This document shows, piece by piece, positions 1-11,119 of a stretch of 64,000 bases of DNA; position 1 is the stretch's first letter; each line of letters begins with the position of its first letter. A program made the position numbers and the translations under genes. The stretch lies in NCBI RefSeq assembly GCF_950295315.1, contig NC_080172.1, positions 83,037,118 through 83,101,117 on the forward strand, read 5' to 3'. Source of the stretch: Erinaceus europaeus (Eukaryota; Chordata; Mammalia; Eulipotyphla; Erinaceidae). The notes beneath the pieces are model-generated. The model searched no databases and was not told where the DNA came from. It saw only the letters and a list, made by a program, of their open reading frames with translations.

Positions 1-42
1 GTGTCACCTGCGCTTAACCTGCTGTGCTACCACCCGACTCCC
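1..42 (-). repeat. SINE-A fragment cut by window edge
   Basis: GCGCTTAACCTGCTGTGCTACC followed by GACTCCC is the reverse complement of the tRNA-like head of the group A SINE. Confidence 0.8.
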
Positions 43-256
43 TTCTTTTTCTTTTTTAAATTCAGTAACTTAGTCACTACACTGTGTGATCCTTTGATTC
101 TTGTTACGAATTTTTTCCTATTGTTTACCTCATTATTTCTCTGAATTTGTTACAGTCCTCCTCCATAAATGGCAGATTGGTGAATACTCTTACAACTATA
201 GCTTTGAAGTCTTCCTTAAGAGGTCTGTAGAGCTCACTAAATTTGGAGTTTTCTTT

Positions 257-883
257 TCTTTTTGTCTCCAGGGTTATCACTGGGGCTCAGTGCCTGCACT
301 ATGAAGCCACTGCTCCTGGAGGCTATTGTTTCCCTTTTGTTGACCTTGTTGTTGTTATTACTATTATTGTTATTGCCATCGTTGTTGGATAAGACAGAGA
401 AGTTGAAAGAGGAGGGGAAGACAGAGAAGAGGGAAGAGAAAGAGACACCTGCAGACCTGCTTCACCACTTGTTTTTTTCTTTTCTTTTTAATATTTATTT
501 ATTTATTTATTTATTTTCCCATTTGCTTATTATTGTAGTTATTATTGTCGTTATTAATGTCATTGTTGTTGGATAGAATGGAGAGAAATGGAGAAAAGAG
601 GGGAAGACAGAGAGGAGGGAGACAAAGATAGACACCTGTAAACCTGCTTCACCGTCTGTGAAGCGACTCCTCTGCAGGTGGGGAGCCCAGGGCTCGAACC
701 AGGATCCTTACGCTTCGCACCACATGCGCTTAACCCCCTGCGCTATCGCCTGACTCCCTTGCTTCACCACTTGTGAAGCAACCCCCTGCAGGTGGGGAGC
801 TGGGGGCTCGAACCGTGTTTATTATGCTGGTCCGTGTGCTTTGCGCCATGTGCGCTTAACCTGCTCTGCTACTGCTCGGCCCC
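257..883 (-). mobile_element. SINE-A (outer) split by a second SINE-A
   Basis: Antisense SINE with the 3' CTCCAGGG...CTGGAGG module at 268-323, body 380-457 and head 774-883. It is flanked by the TSD TGGAGTTTTCTTT at 244-256 and 884-896 (13/13). It is interrupted at 472-759. Confidence 0.9.
472..758 (-). mobile_element. SINE-A (inner), nested
   Basis: An essentially complete antisense copy with a TTTA-repeat tail, the TGTGAAGCGACTCC box and the CTATCGCCTGACTCCC head end. Its TSD TGCTTCACCACTTG is outer-SINE sequence, present at 458-471 and 760-773, proving later insertion. Confidence 0.92.
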
Positions 884-1254
884 TGGAGTTTTCTTTAAGT
901 GCTGTCTTGGTCCACCATTACAGGTGCTTTCCTGTGTCTTCCCATTATGTTTAATTTTCCATGAAGACCAGAGATAGCAGTTTGTATTTGAGCAGATCTG
1001 GAAAGTAACCAAAAATTCAGTCACAATACCCGGGTGAAACTGTATTGTCAAAATTCTACCAAAGAAATTGGAGCTCCAGATCTATCACAGTCTGCTGGGA
1101 GGGCTCTGACAGTTTTTGCATGTGTGGGGACTGAATTATACAGTGGTTGTTTTCAGCTGCCTGTAGTTGCCTTGTGGTTTACAGGGTTTTGTTCCCCTTT
1201 TCCTGCTACACTGAGGTGGAGGCAGAGGCAGCTTATGTAGGCAGCAGTGATAAG

Positions 1255-2213
1255 AAGCTAGGGCCTCCCATAGGACCTTGCCCTCAACATGGATCAACAA
1301 TGGTGGAGAATGTTCCATCCTCCGAAGGGAGGCTAGACAACGTACTCTATGTTCCACCTGAGGAAGACGGGTCCTTAAATGAGGGCATCTTGGAACGTTC
1401 CTACTCATGACCCCAGAATGTGAGCTCAGATCTACAGGGATGCAGAGGTCACATAGGCTCCTAAGCTGAATATGGGCCCCAGATCAGATCAAATTGATGG
1501 GGTTTACAGTCAACAATATTATACACCTTTCCTATATTTGGGAGCTACTCTCTTCCATGATCCAGCTTTCTGGTCCTTTTTCTAGCCATGACATCATCTC
1601 CCCAGACAATAACTTGGATCCACTTGTGTATCAGATGACAGGCTCAGGAAAACAAACAAACAAACAAACATACAAACAAAAAAACGAGTATAGTCATGGG
1701 CTCTTTGGAATATAACTTAAATAGGCCTACTAACTATCTACAAAACGGAGAGCCTCCAACTCTTCATCTGAGCTATTCCAGCCTTTAGGTTCATGATTAG
1801 TTAACAATTTGTTTGGCTCTATATGTTAATTCTTTTTTAGCCACCAGGTTCCAGATGCTAACACGATGCCAACCAAACTTCCCTGGGCAGACGAACCCCA
1901 CCATTGTGTCCTGGAGCCTGCTTCTCCAGAACCTCGCCTCATTAGGGAAAGTGAGAGACAGGCTGGGAGTACAGATCGACCTGCCAATGCTCATGTTCAG
2001 CAGGGAAGCAGTTACAGAAGCTAGATCTTCCACTTTCTGCACCCCATAATGACCCTGGGTCCATACTCCCAGAGGGATAAAGAATGGGAAAGCTATCAGG
2101 GCAGGGGATGGGGATACGGAGTTCTGGTGGTAGGAATTGTGTGGAGTTGTACCCTTATTACCGTATGTTTTTTGTCAGTGTCTCCTTCTTATAAATAAGA
2201 CTTAAAAAAAAAC
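1255..2213 (+). mobile_element. Non-LTR retrotransposon 3' region (probable L1), sense
   Basis: It runs from a block near GGGCCTCCCATAGGACCTTG to GGAATTGTGTGGAGTTGTAC, then an A-run at 2204-2212. The same consensus appears in reverse at 13641-15160 and 56690-57436. There is no open coding frame of LINE type; I read it as 3' untranslated sequence. The L1 assignment is inferred from the tail and the TSD of the 13641 copy. Confidence 0.65.

Positions 2214-2214
<1 letters not shown>

Positions 2215-2256
<42 letters not shown>
2215..2256. repeat. (GA)n microsatellite
   Basis: About 20 GA units directly after the LINE poly-A tail. Confidence 0.95.
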
Positions 2257-2259
<3 letters not shown>

Positions 2260-2654
2260 AGAGAAAGAAGAAGCTAGGGTCTGTGACAGTATATGGTCAG
2301 ATATGTGGAGCCAAGCAGGGAGCACATCTTTACATTTGTTGTGAGCATCTTGCTGCCTGGGTTTGGGACATTCTTCTGCCAATTTATTTAAATGCTAAGC
2401 TCATTTCTGTGCTGGTTTTTCCATGTATATTGTAGGATTTTTTTTTAAGTTATTTTTTGGTGGTGGTGGTAAAATAAACAAACAAAAAACCCAATGCTTC
2501 TTTCTCCTCCACTATCTTGAAGAAACCCAACATAAAATTTTATCTTTGAGAAAATATCTCTGAAGACATTAGCTTTTACAAATAAACCTTTGCAATATTA
2601 TTTATTTGCAAGTTAGGATTTCTGAATTATTGGTAAATATTAAGAGGATTGAAA

Positions 2655-3097
2655 CATTGTGTTCCATGAGGTAGCACAGTGGATAAAGCACTTGACTCTC
2701 AAGCAGAAGGTCCCAAGTTCAATTCCTCACAGCACATGTACCAGATTGATGTCTGGTTCTTTAAAATTTTTTTTTATATTTTATTTATTTATGTTCCTTT
2801 TTGTTGCCCTTGTTTTATTGTTGTAGTTATTATTGTTGTTATTGATGTTGTCATTGTTAGATAGGACAGAGAGAAATGGAGAGAGGACTGGAAGTCAGAG
2901 AGGGGGAGAGAAAGACAGACACCTGAAGACCTGCTTCACCGCCTGCTCAACGGGGATCCTTATGTTGGTACTTGCGTTTTGCGCCACGTGCGCTTAACCC
3001 GTTATGCTACCACCTGACTCCCTTGGCTCTTTTTTTTTTCCCCCTCTCTCTCCTCCTATCTTTCTCATTAATAAATAAATAAAATCTTTAAAAATAG
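2655..3097 (+). mobile_element. SINE-C split by SINE-A
   Basis: The head GAGGTAGCACAGTGGATAAA and B-box-like AGTTCAATTCC are at 2668-2725. The 3' part with TCTCATTAATAAATAAATAA resumes at 3023. The break follows TGGTTCTTT (2754-2762), which recurs as TGGCTCTTT after the inserted SINE, a one-mismatch TSD. Confidence 0.82.
2763..3022 (-). mobile_element. SINE-A nested in SINE-C, internally deleted
   Basis: Antisense tail, body and head are present. About 40 bp normally holding the GAAGCGACTCCCCTGCAGG box is missing after CACCGCCTG at about 2945. Confidence 0.85.
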
Positions 3098-3289
3098 AGA
3101 GAGGACTGAAAAAAAATTTCCCAGTTGATCTATCATCTGTATCCTATCACAAGTGAAGTAGCATCTTAAACTTGATCAGTTTCATTCATTGGCTTAAAAA
3201 GCACACTCTACTCACTTTTTCTTAAGGTGGAAGATTATGTGGAATAAAACACTAGATTCAAGTACATAGTACAACTCAGCATGAGGAAT

Positions 3290-3505
3290 TTTTTTTCTTA
3301 TTCTCTCTTCTTTTTTGTTGCCACTGGGGATTCACTGCTCCAGACCTACATTTCTAGATCAAAAGGCAGACAGAGATACAGAGACAAAGACAAAGACACC
3401 ATAACCCCTGAAACTTCCTTCAGTGTGGTGGAGGCTGGGCACAGACCTGGGCTGTGTGCATGACAAACAAGCTCACTATCCAAATGAACCATCTTGTTGG
3501 CCTGA
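3290..3505 (-). mobile_element. SINE-G, diverged
   Basis: Antisense copy with CAGACAGAGATACAGAGACA, a CTTCCTTCAGTGTGGTGGAGG block and the head complement near CTCACTATCCAAATGAACC. Same layout as 51180-51357. Confidence 0.6.
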
Positions 3506-3546
3506 AGATTTTCCTCCCTTCCTCCCTTCCTTCCTTTCTTCCTTCC

Positions 3547-3978
3547 TGTTGGTATGCATGAGACCCCTTCTGTTTCATTTGGTTTAAATCCCCCCTGCTT
3601 AACACTATTCTATTTACATAACCATTTCATTCTATTTACATAACCACTGTTAACAAGTTCCACCCTCCCTCCAGGGCATTTGTGGTTCAGTGATAGGATT
3701 CTCGCCTAATCTGCCCCCTCTTTGTCACACTCTGATTTTCACCAGTCACTTTTCTCTCCACCCTCTCTATGTCACATCCTGTTTCCACCCTACTTGGCAG
3801 GTATATATAAAGACAGCATTGTGAGTTTTACTGTATCTTGAGTTTACCTTGGTATAGATTGTGCTGCATCCTGCATGAATACAGATACTGCCTACAACCC
3901 AGCCATGAGTCCCTGGTCATCTGTTACTCGCCCGTGAAGCCAGCCTGGCGAAAACAACATAACCTGTCGAAAACAACA
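3547..3978 (+). mobile_element. Solo LTR of an endogenous retrovirus
   Basis: Ends are TGTTG...CAACA, flanked by CCTTCC at 3541-3546 and 3979-3984 (6-bp TSD, though inside a CCTT-rich tract). A TATATATAAAG box lies near 3802-3811. The AATAAA site seen in the sister LTR at 41516 is AATACA here. The core is nearly the same as 41180-41619. No viral coding sequence adjoins it, so it is a recombined solo LTR. A 6-bp TSD is typical of ERVK-like (class II) elements. Confidence 0.85.
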
Positions 3979-4016
3979 CCTTCCTCCCTTCCTTCCTTCC
4001 TTCCTTCCTTCCTTTT
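3979..4016. repeat. (CCTT)n tract
   Basis: TTCC units following the LTR; the same motif precedes the LTR at 3510-3546, so the LTR split one tract. Confidence 0.85.
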
Positions 4017-4237
4017 TTAAAAATCTGTATTTGTTTATTGGATAGAGACAGCCAGAACTTGAGAAGGAAGGGAGTGATAGGGAGGGAGAGAGACAGAAAG
4101 ACACTTGTGACACTTCTTCACCACACTTCTTCACCACTCGCAAAGCTTTTCCCCTGCAGGTGGGGACCATGGGCTCTAACCCTGGTCCTTGCGATTTGTA
4201 ACATGTACACTCAACCAGGTGTACCACCACCTGGCCC
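4017..4237 (-). mobile_element. SINE-B
   Basis: Antisense: TTTATTGGATAGAGACAGCC, then the CCCTGCAGGTGGGGACC box, then the head complement CAGGTGTACCACCACCTGGC. Contains a small internal repeat of CTTCTTCACCAC. Confidence 0.82.
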
Positions 4238-4763
4238 TGGCCTGAGGATTCTTTACAAACATGAAATCATATTGCTCGGAAGTATTATGAATTAAGTTTG
4301 TTTTCCTGTTTTATATGGAACTGTCTCCAGCAGTAGAATGATAGATGGTGTAAAAGTTTATATTTATAAAAAATAAAAAAACAAACAAAAATAAAAAACA
4401 AAAAATACCACACTGACTCTAAACAAAAAAGTTTATATTTATTTATGTGTTGTAACTTCATAGACTTGTACTCAATTTCAGTCTATAGACTCAAGTTTTC
4501 TTGAGAAAAAATGTTTTCCGCTTTACAGGGTTTCTTTAAAATCCTGTTGGTAGAGAACATAGCATTAGTGTTTTCTTAGTTTACTCACAAACAGCTGGAC
4601 TAGTTCAAGACAATCAATTCAGTTATGCCTATGCTGGAAGATGAGTTCTTGTCCATTGCTTGTTCATTGTATATCAAATCCCAGATTTAAGTTAAAATGT
4701 CACATGAGAATATTTCTTAGTAAACATCATCCCAAACTGAAAAGCACAGCCACTTCTAGACAT

Positions 4764-5150
4764 TCTTCTCTTCTCTTCTCTTCTCTTCTCTTCTCTTCTC
4801 TTCTCTTCTCTTCTCTTCTCTTCTCTTCTCTTCTCTTCCCTTCCCTTCCCTTCCCTTCCCTTCCCTTCCCTTCCCTTCCCTTCCCTTCCCTTCCCTTCCC
4901 TTCCCTTTTCCCTTCCCTTTTCCCTTCCCTTTTCCCTTCCCTTTTCCCTTCCCTTTTCCCTTCCCTTTTCCCTTCCCTTTTCCCTTCCCTTTTCCCTTCC
5001 CTTTTCCCTTCCCTTTTCCCTTCCCTTTTCCCTTCCCTTTTCCCTTCCCTTTTCCCTTCCCTTTTCCCTTCCCTTTTCCCTTCCCTTTTCCCTTCCCTTT
5101 TCCCTTCCCTCTCCCCTCCCCTCCCCTCCCCTCCCCTCCCCTCTTCCTTT
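4764..5150. repeat. Layered polypyrimidine tandem array (TTCTC, TTCCC, TTTTCCCTTCCC)
   Basis: From left to right: TTCTC pentamers (about 4764-4836), TTCCC pentamers (about 4837-4905), a 12-bp unit TTTTCCCTTCCC repeated about 17 times (about 4903-5108), then CTCCC units to about 5145. It abuts the 3' end of an antisense SINE-A and so grew from its purine-rich tail. The two long open frames across it (4641-5423 + and 4756-5448 -) exist only because units of 12 and 5 bases lack stops. Confidence 0.95.
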
Positions 5151-5442
5151 CTTTTCTTTTTTTACCTCCAGAGTTATCATTATGAATCCACTGCACCTGG
5201 AGGCTATTTTTCCCCTTTTGTTGCCCTTGTTTATCGTTGTTGGACAGGACAGGGAGAAATTGAGAGAGGAGGGGAAGACAGGTTGGGGAAGAGAAAGATA
5301 GACACCTGCAGACCTGCTTCACCGTTTGTGGCTTGTGAAACGACTCTCCCCTGCAGGTGGGGAGTTGGGGGCTCCAACTGGGATCCTTATGCCAGTCCTT
5401 GGCTTTGCACCACCTGCACTTAACCCATTGCACTGACTCCCA
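5151..5442 (-). mobile_element. SINE-A with 3' module
   Basis: ACCTCCAGAGTTATCATTAT and CTGGAGGC mark the 3' module; body and head follow to TTGCACTGACTCCC. The tail is the tandem array on its left. Confidence 0.87.
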
Positions 5443-6581
5443 TGACATTATTTTCTAAGAATACCAGGAAGTTGTTAAGTGTTTGTAGGACAGAAATAAG
5501 AGGTAGAGATAAAGACTTTATATCAAGTTCTCCCTTACATCTATAATTATTGGCCACCATCATACTTGTTAAGCAGATACATTGCCTTATATTTTGCAGA
5601 ACTTTATTTAGTGACTGTGTTTAAAGAACAATGACCTACCTTCTTTTATGACGTGTTCCAAACTATAGGACAGAAGATGCATTTAGACTTGTTCTATTTT
5701 AGGTATGTTATTAAGTACAGTAGACTTAAAAGAGACTGAATAACATATTGATTGTTTTAAATATACAGCTACTGCTCTGGTTTGTCATCTGGTTGGCCAA
5801 TCTAATTTGTAAGTGATTATTTAACACTTCATAAAATGATTTTATTTCTGTAAATAACTGGAACATAGAGCAGGAGTGCATTTTCAGAAAGAACAAGATA
5901 AACATTTATTTTCCTTTGGCACCTAAGGTTCATGCTCTAGCTACTAAATCAGATACAAAGAATTATCTGTTGTACCTCTTTTAGAAAGAAGTATTTGCCC
6001 TTTTCCTATTTCTTTAATTTTTAAAATTGAATGTAGAAATAGTTTATTTAGTCACTAGTTATAATGGGAGGAAATGATTAAGAAGGGAAAATGTTGCTAA
6101 AAATAATAAAATTAGACATTTGTTTGTTCTTGTGTATCCCAATTAAGACTTAATGCTGTCTCGAGGAAAAGCAGTTTTAAATTAAGTGCTCTGACATTTA
6201 AGAAGTCTGAGAACCAAAGCCTTAGGAGTTAAGAAAGAGATTAAAACGTTCTATGTTTTAACTCTTTGCAGTTTCTCACCTCATAGTATATTTTTATAGA
6301 TTTCATGAACCTCCATGATTCATTCTTTTTAGGTAACTGGCAATTGTTTTCCACTTCTAAACACAGTTTAGTAATCTTATTCTTTTGTTCATGAGAAGTT
6401 CACATGAGGAAAAATGAATACAGAATCAACTCTCTTAGGTTACTTGTACTTTGAGACAGACAGGGATCTGTCTTATATTTTGACAATGGATTTGATATAA
6501 CAGAAGCCAATGAATATATTTTGTAATTGTTGATACTAAAGCACTGAGAGTCTTAGGAGGCCTTCTAAGGAGACAAAACCT

Positions 6582-6807
6582 GGGGCCGGCTGGTGGCGCA
6601 CCTGTTGAGCACATGTGTTACAATGTGCAAGGATCCAGGTTCAAGCTCCCACTCCACTTGTAGGGGGGAAGCTTTGCAAGTGGTGAAGCAGTGGTGCAGG
6701 TGTCTCTCTGTCTTTTTCTCTCTCTGTCACCCTCTTCCCTCTTGATTTCTGGCTGTCTGTATCAAATATGTAAATAAAGACAATAAAAATAAATAAATTT
6801 TAAAAAT
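6582..6807 (+). mobile_element. SINE-B
   Basis: The head GGCCGGCTGGTGGCGCACCT includes an A-box-like TGGCGCACC; B-box-like GGTTCAAGCTC is at about 6639; the tail is AATAAAGACAATAAAAATAA. Approximate TSD GAGACAAAACC before and GAGGCAAAACC after. Confidence 0.88.
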
Positions 6808-7514
6808 GAAAGAGGCAAAACCCGAGACTAGGATCAGTGCTTATACTTTAAAATGAGAGGGTTGAGCTAAATGATAGTCTTTACGCTATTGTTTTGGAAT
6901 ATAGCAATCATGAGGTGTGTTTACAACTTCACATTTTGATGTTGGTGTGCATTTTGATGTTGGACAGCCTTTGGGCCTGAAGTGTCAGAAATAATAACAG
7001 TTGTGGGTCCAGAGTAATATGAATACAGGCACTGAAAAGAAGAAAATAATTTGGTGATCTTTCTCTGGCCAGTTATTGTAAGAGAGCCATATGTTAAGAG
7101 AATTAGATAGGCTGAATTCTTGAGTTCATTCCTTGTTGACTTTTATAACCTAGCTTGTTGTACATTTTTTAAGTGTGTGTTTCTAGTAACTTTAATTTAT
7201 AGAGATAGATGGTTAAATTCAATATTAGGACTGCGATGAACAAAGGGAATATTGAAGTGATCTTTCAAGCATGTTGTATTCTGTACTATAGAATTGAAAT
7301 AAATGGCAGTGTAATTGTGAATCCATGTTTTAGAGCTGTTCACTAATAAGGAAAATCACAGTGCTAGTAAGGGAACGAAGTATCAAAGAATTGTTAGGGT
7401 TGTATAAAGATAAGGTATATGCATGAAAAGATGTCATGTGCTAGAACTAGACTTACTGTAGTTTCAGCTATAAGGGATGTGTTTGGTGACAAAGAGAACT
7501 AGATATCATTCTGA

Positions 7515-7672
7515 TCAATTAATGTTTGTTAGTCATTTAATCTTCCCAACACACAACCTTATGATATATATATATGCATATATATATGTATATTATCCTT
7601 AGTTAACAAATAGGGAAATGGATGCACAGAGCAGTCATGCAATACAGTGCAGTTATATATATATATATGTAT

Positions 7673-7706
<34 letters not shown>

Positions 7707-7820
7707 GGTTATTATCCTTAGTTCACAAATAAAGAAGTGGATGCACAGCACAGTCACTTAATACAATTCATACCTGAGAAAATCTGGATTTGAACCCAGG
7801 CAGGTGGGCAGCTCTTAAAT
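7515..7820 (-). repeat. MIR remnant with internal duplication and AT array
   Basis: TTATCCTTAGTTAACAAATA and GGATTTGAACCCAGGCAGG are MIR-like in reverse. The core block TTATCCTTAGTT...GATGCACAG occurs twice, near 7592 and 7712, separated by TATA-rich repeats. Confidence 0.6.
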
Positions 7821-7889
7821 ACTGTACACTGCCAGTTGGTCTCGAGATAAATGATAATTTTTTTGGTGATCTTGTCATTCTTTATTTTC

Positions 7890-8195
7890 ACAGGAAATGA
7901 CATGTTTTTCAGCTATTTGTATAACCATCACACATTTTTGGTGTCATGTCTTATGCTCCAGACACAGTGTTGAGTCCTGCATATGCAAAGGAGGCAAAAC
8001 CCATTAATAGACTTACAGTCTACTTGAGACAAGAGACTAATAAAACAACCAGTGAGATTTGTGGTGGAAAACTGACTTGAAGCATTAGAAGACGGGCAGG
8101 GACTTTAAGAATATAAGACAGAGGCTTGCTTGAACTTATCAGACTGTCAAAGAAGGCTGCTCTGATCTCTCAAGCTGTGTTTTCTAGGAAGGGGA
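7890..8195 (+). repeat. L2-like ancient LINE remnant
   Basis: Order of blocks (ATGCTCCAGACACAGTGTTG, TTACAGTCTACTTGAGACAA, AAGAAGGCTGCTCTGATCTC) follows the L2 3' region, but with heavy divergence. Confidence 0.4.
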
Positions 8196-9103
8196 GGAGA
8201 TACCCATCTAAATTCTGCTGTGAGGCAAGGAAAGCAGCTCATTTTATAGATGATTCCTCAGCCCCACCGGAAGTCCTTATTATCTATACCTGTAAATTCC
8301 TTAAGGTTTTCCACTTCCCTCTTATGTGTGCAGTTTCTTTTTCTTTTTCTTTTTCTTTTGGTGTGTGAGCTGTAAGCACTGCATAAATATACATGGGGTC
8401 TGTTCCACTTCCTACATTGTGGCTTTTCTCAGGTTTTGTGTGTGGTTGAATGTACCTTAGGAACAGGGGAAGTGGGAGAGTGAACTCATCATCAGGTAGC
8501 TGTGCCTGGACTCTTAAAAAACTTTTAAGGTAGTCATTTGGTTGAGGGCTCTTACTTTAATTTGTTTTGATGCCTCTAATGCATTTATTTATTTACTTTT
8601 AGTAAATTTATTGGTTGGTCAATATGCTACAGTTACTGACACAAGGGTACAACTTCTTGTCTCCCTGTGATAGATGTCTGCAAAGGAGACTCTTATTTTA
8701 AAAAGCTTTTCTTCCTTTTTCCTTTTAGCATATAACTGAAGCACTGTACCCAGTCTGATGCTCTTGTACAACTGGGCTCAGGAAGTTATTTTCACTAGTC
8801 CCCCTGGGCATTACTAAAGTGGTAGTGACACATTTAAAAAATTTCATTCACTAATTATTAATTAAGCTGAAATAACTCTCTAGGGTGGATGTACTCTGAG
8901 TTACCTTGCAGGTTTAAAGCAGACTTTTTTTTTATTACTAAATATATGTTTACTGAACATCTGACAGGAAGCATTACCAACCTTAGAAAGGTGTGATAAC
9001 CTCTGTTACTGTGTCTTAGGTATTTTCTACTTTAGTGTCAAGGAAAATATTCACAACGGAGCTGTGAAAGGCTCTTCAGGAAGTGGCTAGAAGTGTCTGA
9101 GGG

Positions 9104-9397
9104 GGTAGTTGGTCAGTAGCGCATTGGGTTAAGTGCCCATGCGAAGTGCAAAAACCGGCCTAAGGATCCCAGTTCAGCCCCGGGATCCTCACTTGTAGGA
9201 GAGTCGCTTCACAGGCGGTGAAGCAGGTCTGCAGGTGTCTATCTTTCTCTCCCCCTCTCTGTCTTCCCCTCCTCTCCATTTCTTTCTGTCCTATCTAACA
9301 ACAATGACATCAGTAACAATAACAATAATAACTACAACAACAATTAAAAAAAAAACAAGGGCAACAAAAGGGTAAATATATAAATATTAAAAAAAAG
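9104..9397 (+). mobile_element. SINE-A
   Basis: GTCAGTAGCGCATTGGGTTA head, GCGGTGAAGCAGGTCTGCAG box, ACAACAA-rich tail. TSD AAGTGTCTGAGGG at 9091-9103 and 9398-9410 (perfect). Confidence 0.93.
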
Positions 9398-9424
9398 AAG
9401 TGTCTGAGGGAAGCCAGCTAGACT

Positions 9425-9481
9425 CCACTCCACCCTACCCTAGCTGACTCCACCCCACTCCACTCCACCCTACCCTAGCTG
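9425..9481. repeat. Two-copy CCACTCCACC minisatellite
   Basis: CCACTCCACCCTACCCTAGC is present at about 9425 and again near 9460, with a shorter CTCCACCCC link between. Confidence 0.8.
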
Positions 9482-9655
9482 TGTGACCTTGAGCAGATCA
9501 TTCTCTATATTTCACATGTAAAATGGAAATGAGCATAATGAAGGAACCTACTCAATGTCATTGTGGTGACTAATGATCCAAATTGTTAAGAGCTGAGAAT
9601 TGGTACCTAGCATTAAGTATGTACGGTGTAACATTTTTTATTATGATCATCGTCA
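9475..9655 (+). repeat. MIR remnant
   Basis: GTGTGACCTTGAGCAGATCA, then GTAAAATGGAAATGA and GGTACCTAGCATTAAGTA follow the MIR order in sense. Confidence 0.65.
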
Positions 9656-10542
9656 GCAAGGTCATTATCATTTTTTTTACAGGTTATTTATTTATTTTTG
9701 CAACTTCATTATCACTTTATTGAGGAAATGTTGATTTGTAAGATTCACAGGCACACTTCCTCATTTCCTCATGCCAGGTATTAGCACACCTAACCCCCCA
9801 CCAGTCAACCTCCACCACAGAGCCCTGATCCCTTCACCATCATTCTTATTGTTGAGTGTTATATTCTGGACTAAGGGACACAAAGGAGTTTTGAACTGAA
9901 TAATGATGGATTCTGCAGGTGAGATTTGAGTTAGATCTAATGGAGTTACAAGAATTTAAATAGAGATAGTGTCAAAAGTTTTCCAGAAAACAAAACAAAA
10001 CAGAAACTTCAGATACTCCAATAAATTTTTAGAGAGAGGTGAGGAGTCATTTAAGGAACAGTGACAAGTTCACCTGGAAAAAAGTAAACTGAGAGCTGTT
10101 CAAGGTCAAACTGAGCTTTTGGAATAGAATAGGGTCAAGATTCTTCAGATCTCTGCTCCGCAATTATTGGAGTGGGCAGGAAGGAGAGACAGAGAGAAGT
10201 CTTAGTTCTAGCATGTGGTGAGAAAGGTTTCAAAAAAATGATAGTTGAGAAGGGTTAAGTGTAGTCCATTGGGAAGCTAATGAAAATTAAAAGTTCAGGG
10301 TATGGAAGTGCTTGGACCCCTCACTCAAGGACATTGGAATGAGCCAAGCAGATTCTCCACCCCCCCTTCTCAAGTTACATGCTTGGGTTAGATTCTTCAA
10401 AGTTGGGTCCATCCTATAGTTTAAAGAGACTGTAGGAAAAGAGTCAGTTTGACTGTTGATTTATTTGATGAAGGTGGGCACATAAAAGAGAGATCAGAGT
10501 AAGAATAATTTGGAGATTTTGAGTCTTCCTGACTGAGAGACT

Positions 10543-10543
<1 letters not shown>

Positions 10544-10588
<45 letters not shown>
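10544..10588. repeat. (GT)n microsatellite
   Basis: About 22 GT units. Confidence 0.96.
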
Positions 10589-10589
<1 letters not shown>

Positions 10590-10631
10590 TGGGTAGTGCA
10601 ATTAGGTAACCATGATTTTAAGAAAAGTGAG

Positions 10632-10790
10632 TGGTCCGGGAGGTGGTGCAGTGATGAAGCTTTGGACTTTCAAGCATGAGGTCCTGAGTTTGATTCCTGG
10701 CAGCACATGTGCCAGATTAATGTCTGGTTCTTCCTCTTTCCTCCCATCTTTCTCATAAATAAATAGTCTTTAAAAAAAAAAAGAAAAAAA
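10632..10790 (+). mobile_element. SINE-C
   Basis: GGTCCGGGAGGTGGTGCAGT head, GCAGCACATGTGCCAGATTA centre, ATAAATAAATAGTCTTT tail plus A-run. TSD AAGAAAAGTG(G/A) on each side. Confidence 0.88.
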
Positions 10791-10919
10791 AAAGAAAAGT
10801 GGATGTCCTACACTGGTTACCTTTATCAAAGTGCTTCTGATTATAGGAAGAAGCATTTTCTTACTTCTACTCGTCTACATCCTTAACTGCCATCTTGCAA
10901 GTACAGTAATTTTAAGTTG

Positions 10920-11119
10920 GGGGGGGCGGGCAGGTGGTGGCATACCAGGTTAAGCACACACATTACAGTGCTCAAGGTCCCAGGTTCAAGCCCTTAGTCC
11001 CCACCTGCAGGGGGAAACTTCATGAGTTGCTGCAGGTGTCTCTCTGTCTCTCTTCCTCTCTCTCTTCTCCCCTCTCAAATTCTCTCTCTCACTGTCTAAT
11101 AAATAAATAAAGATATAAA
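10920..11119 (+). mobile_element. SINE-B
   Basis: Head with CAGGTGGTGGCATACCAGGT, GGTTCAAGCCC B-box-like motif and TAATAAATAAATAAAGATA tail. TSD AGTAATTTTAAGTT at about 10904 and 11120. Confidence 0.9.

Noticed and set aside
3547..3978. Possible full provirus next to the LTRs
   Set aside because: No second LTR copy at close range and no gag-, pol- or env-like frames beside any of the three LTRs; all are solo.
4641..5448. Long open frames of 260 and 230 codons on both strands
   Set aside because: They consist of FPSL, GKGKGK or EKRRE repeats from the polypyrimidine array plus SINE sequence. Stop-free units explain them; there is no protein family.
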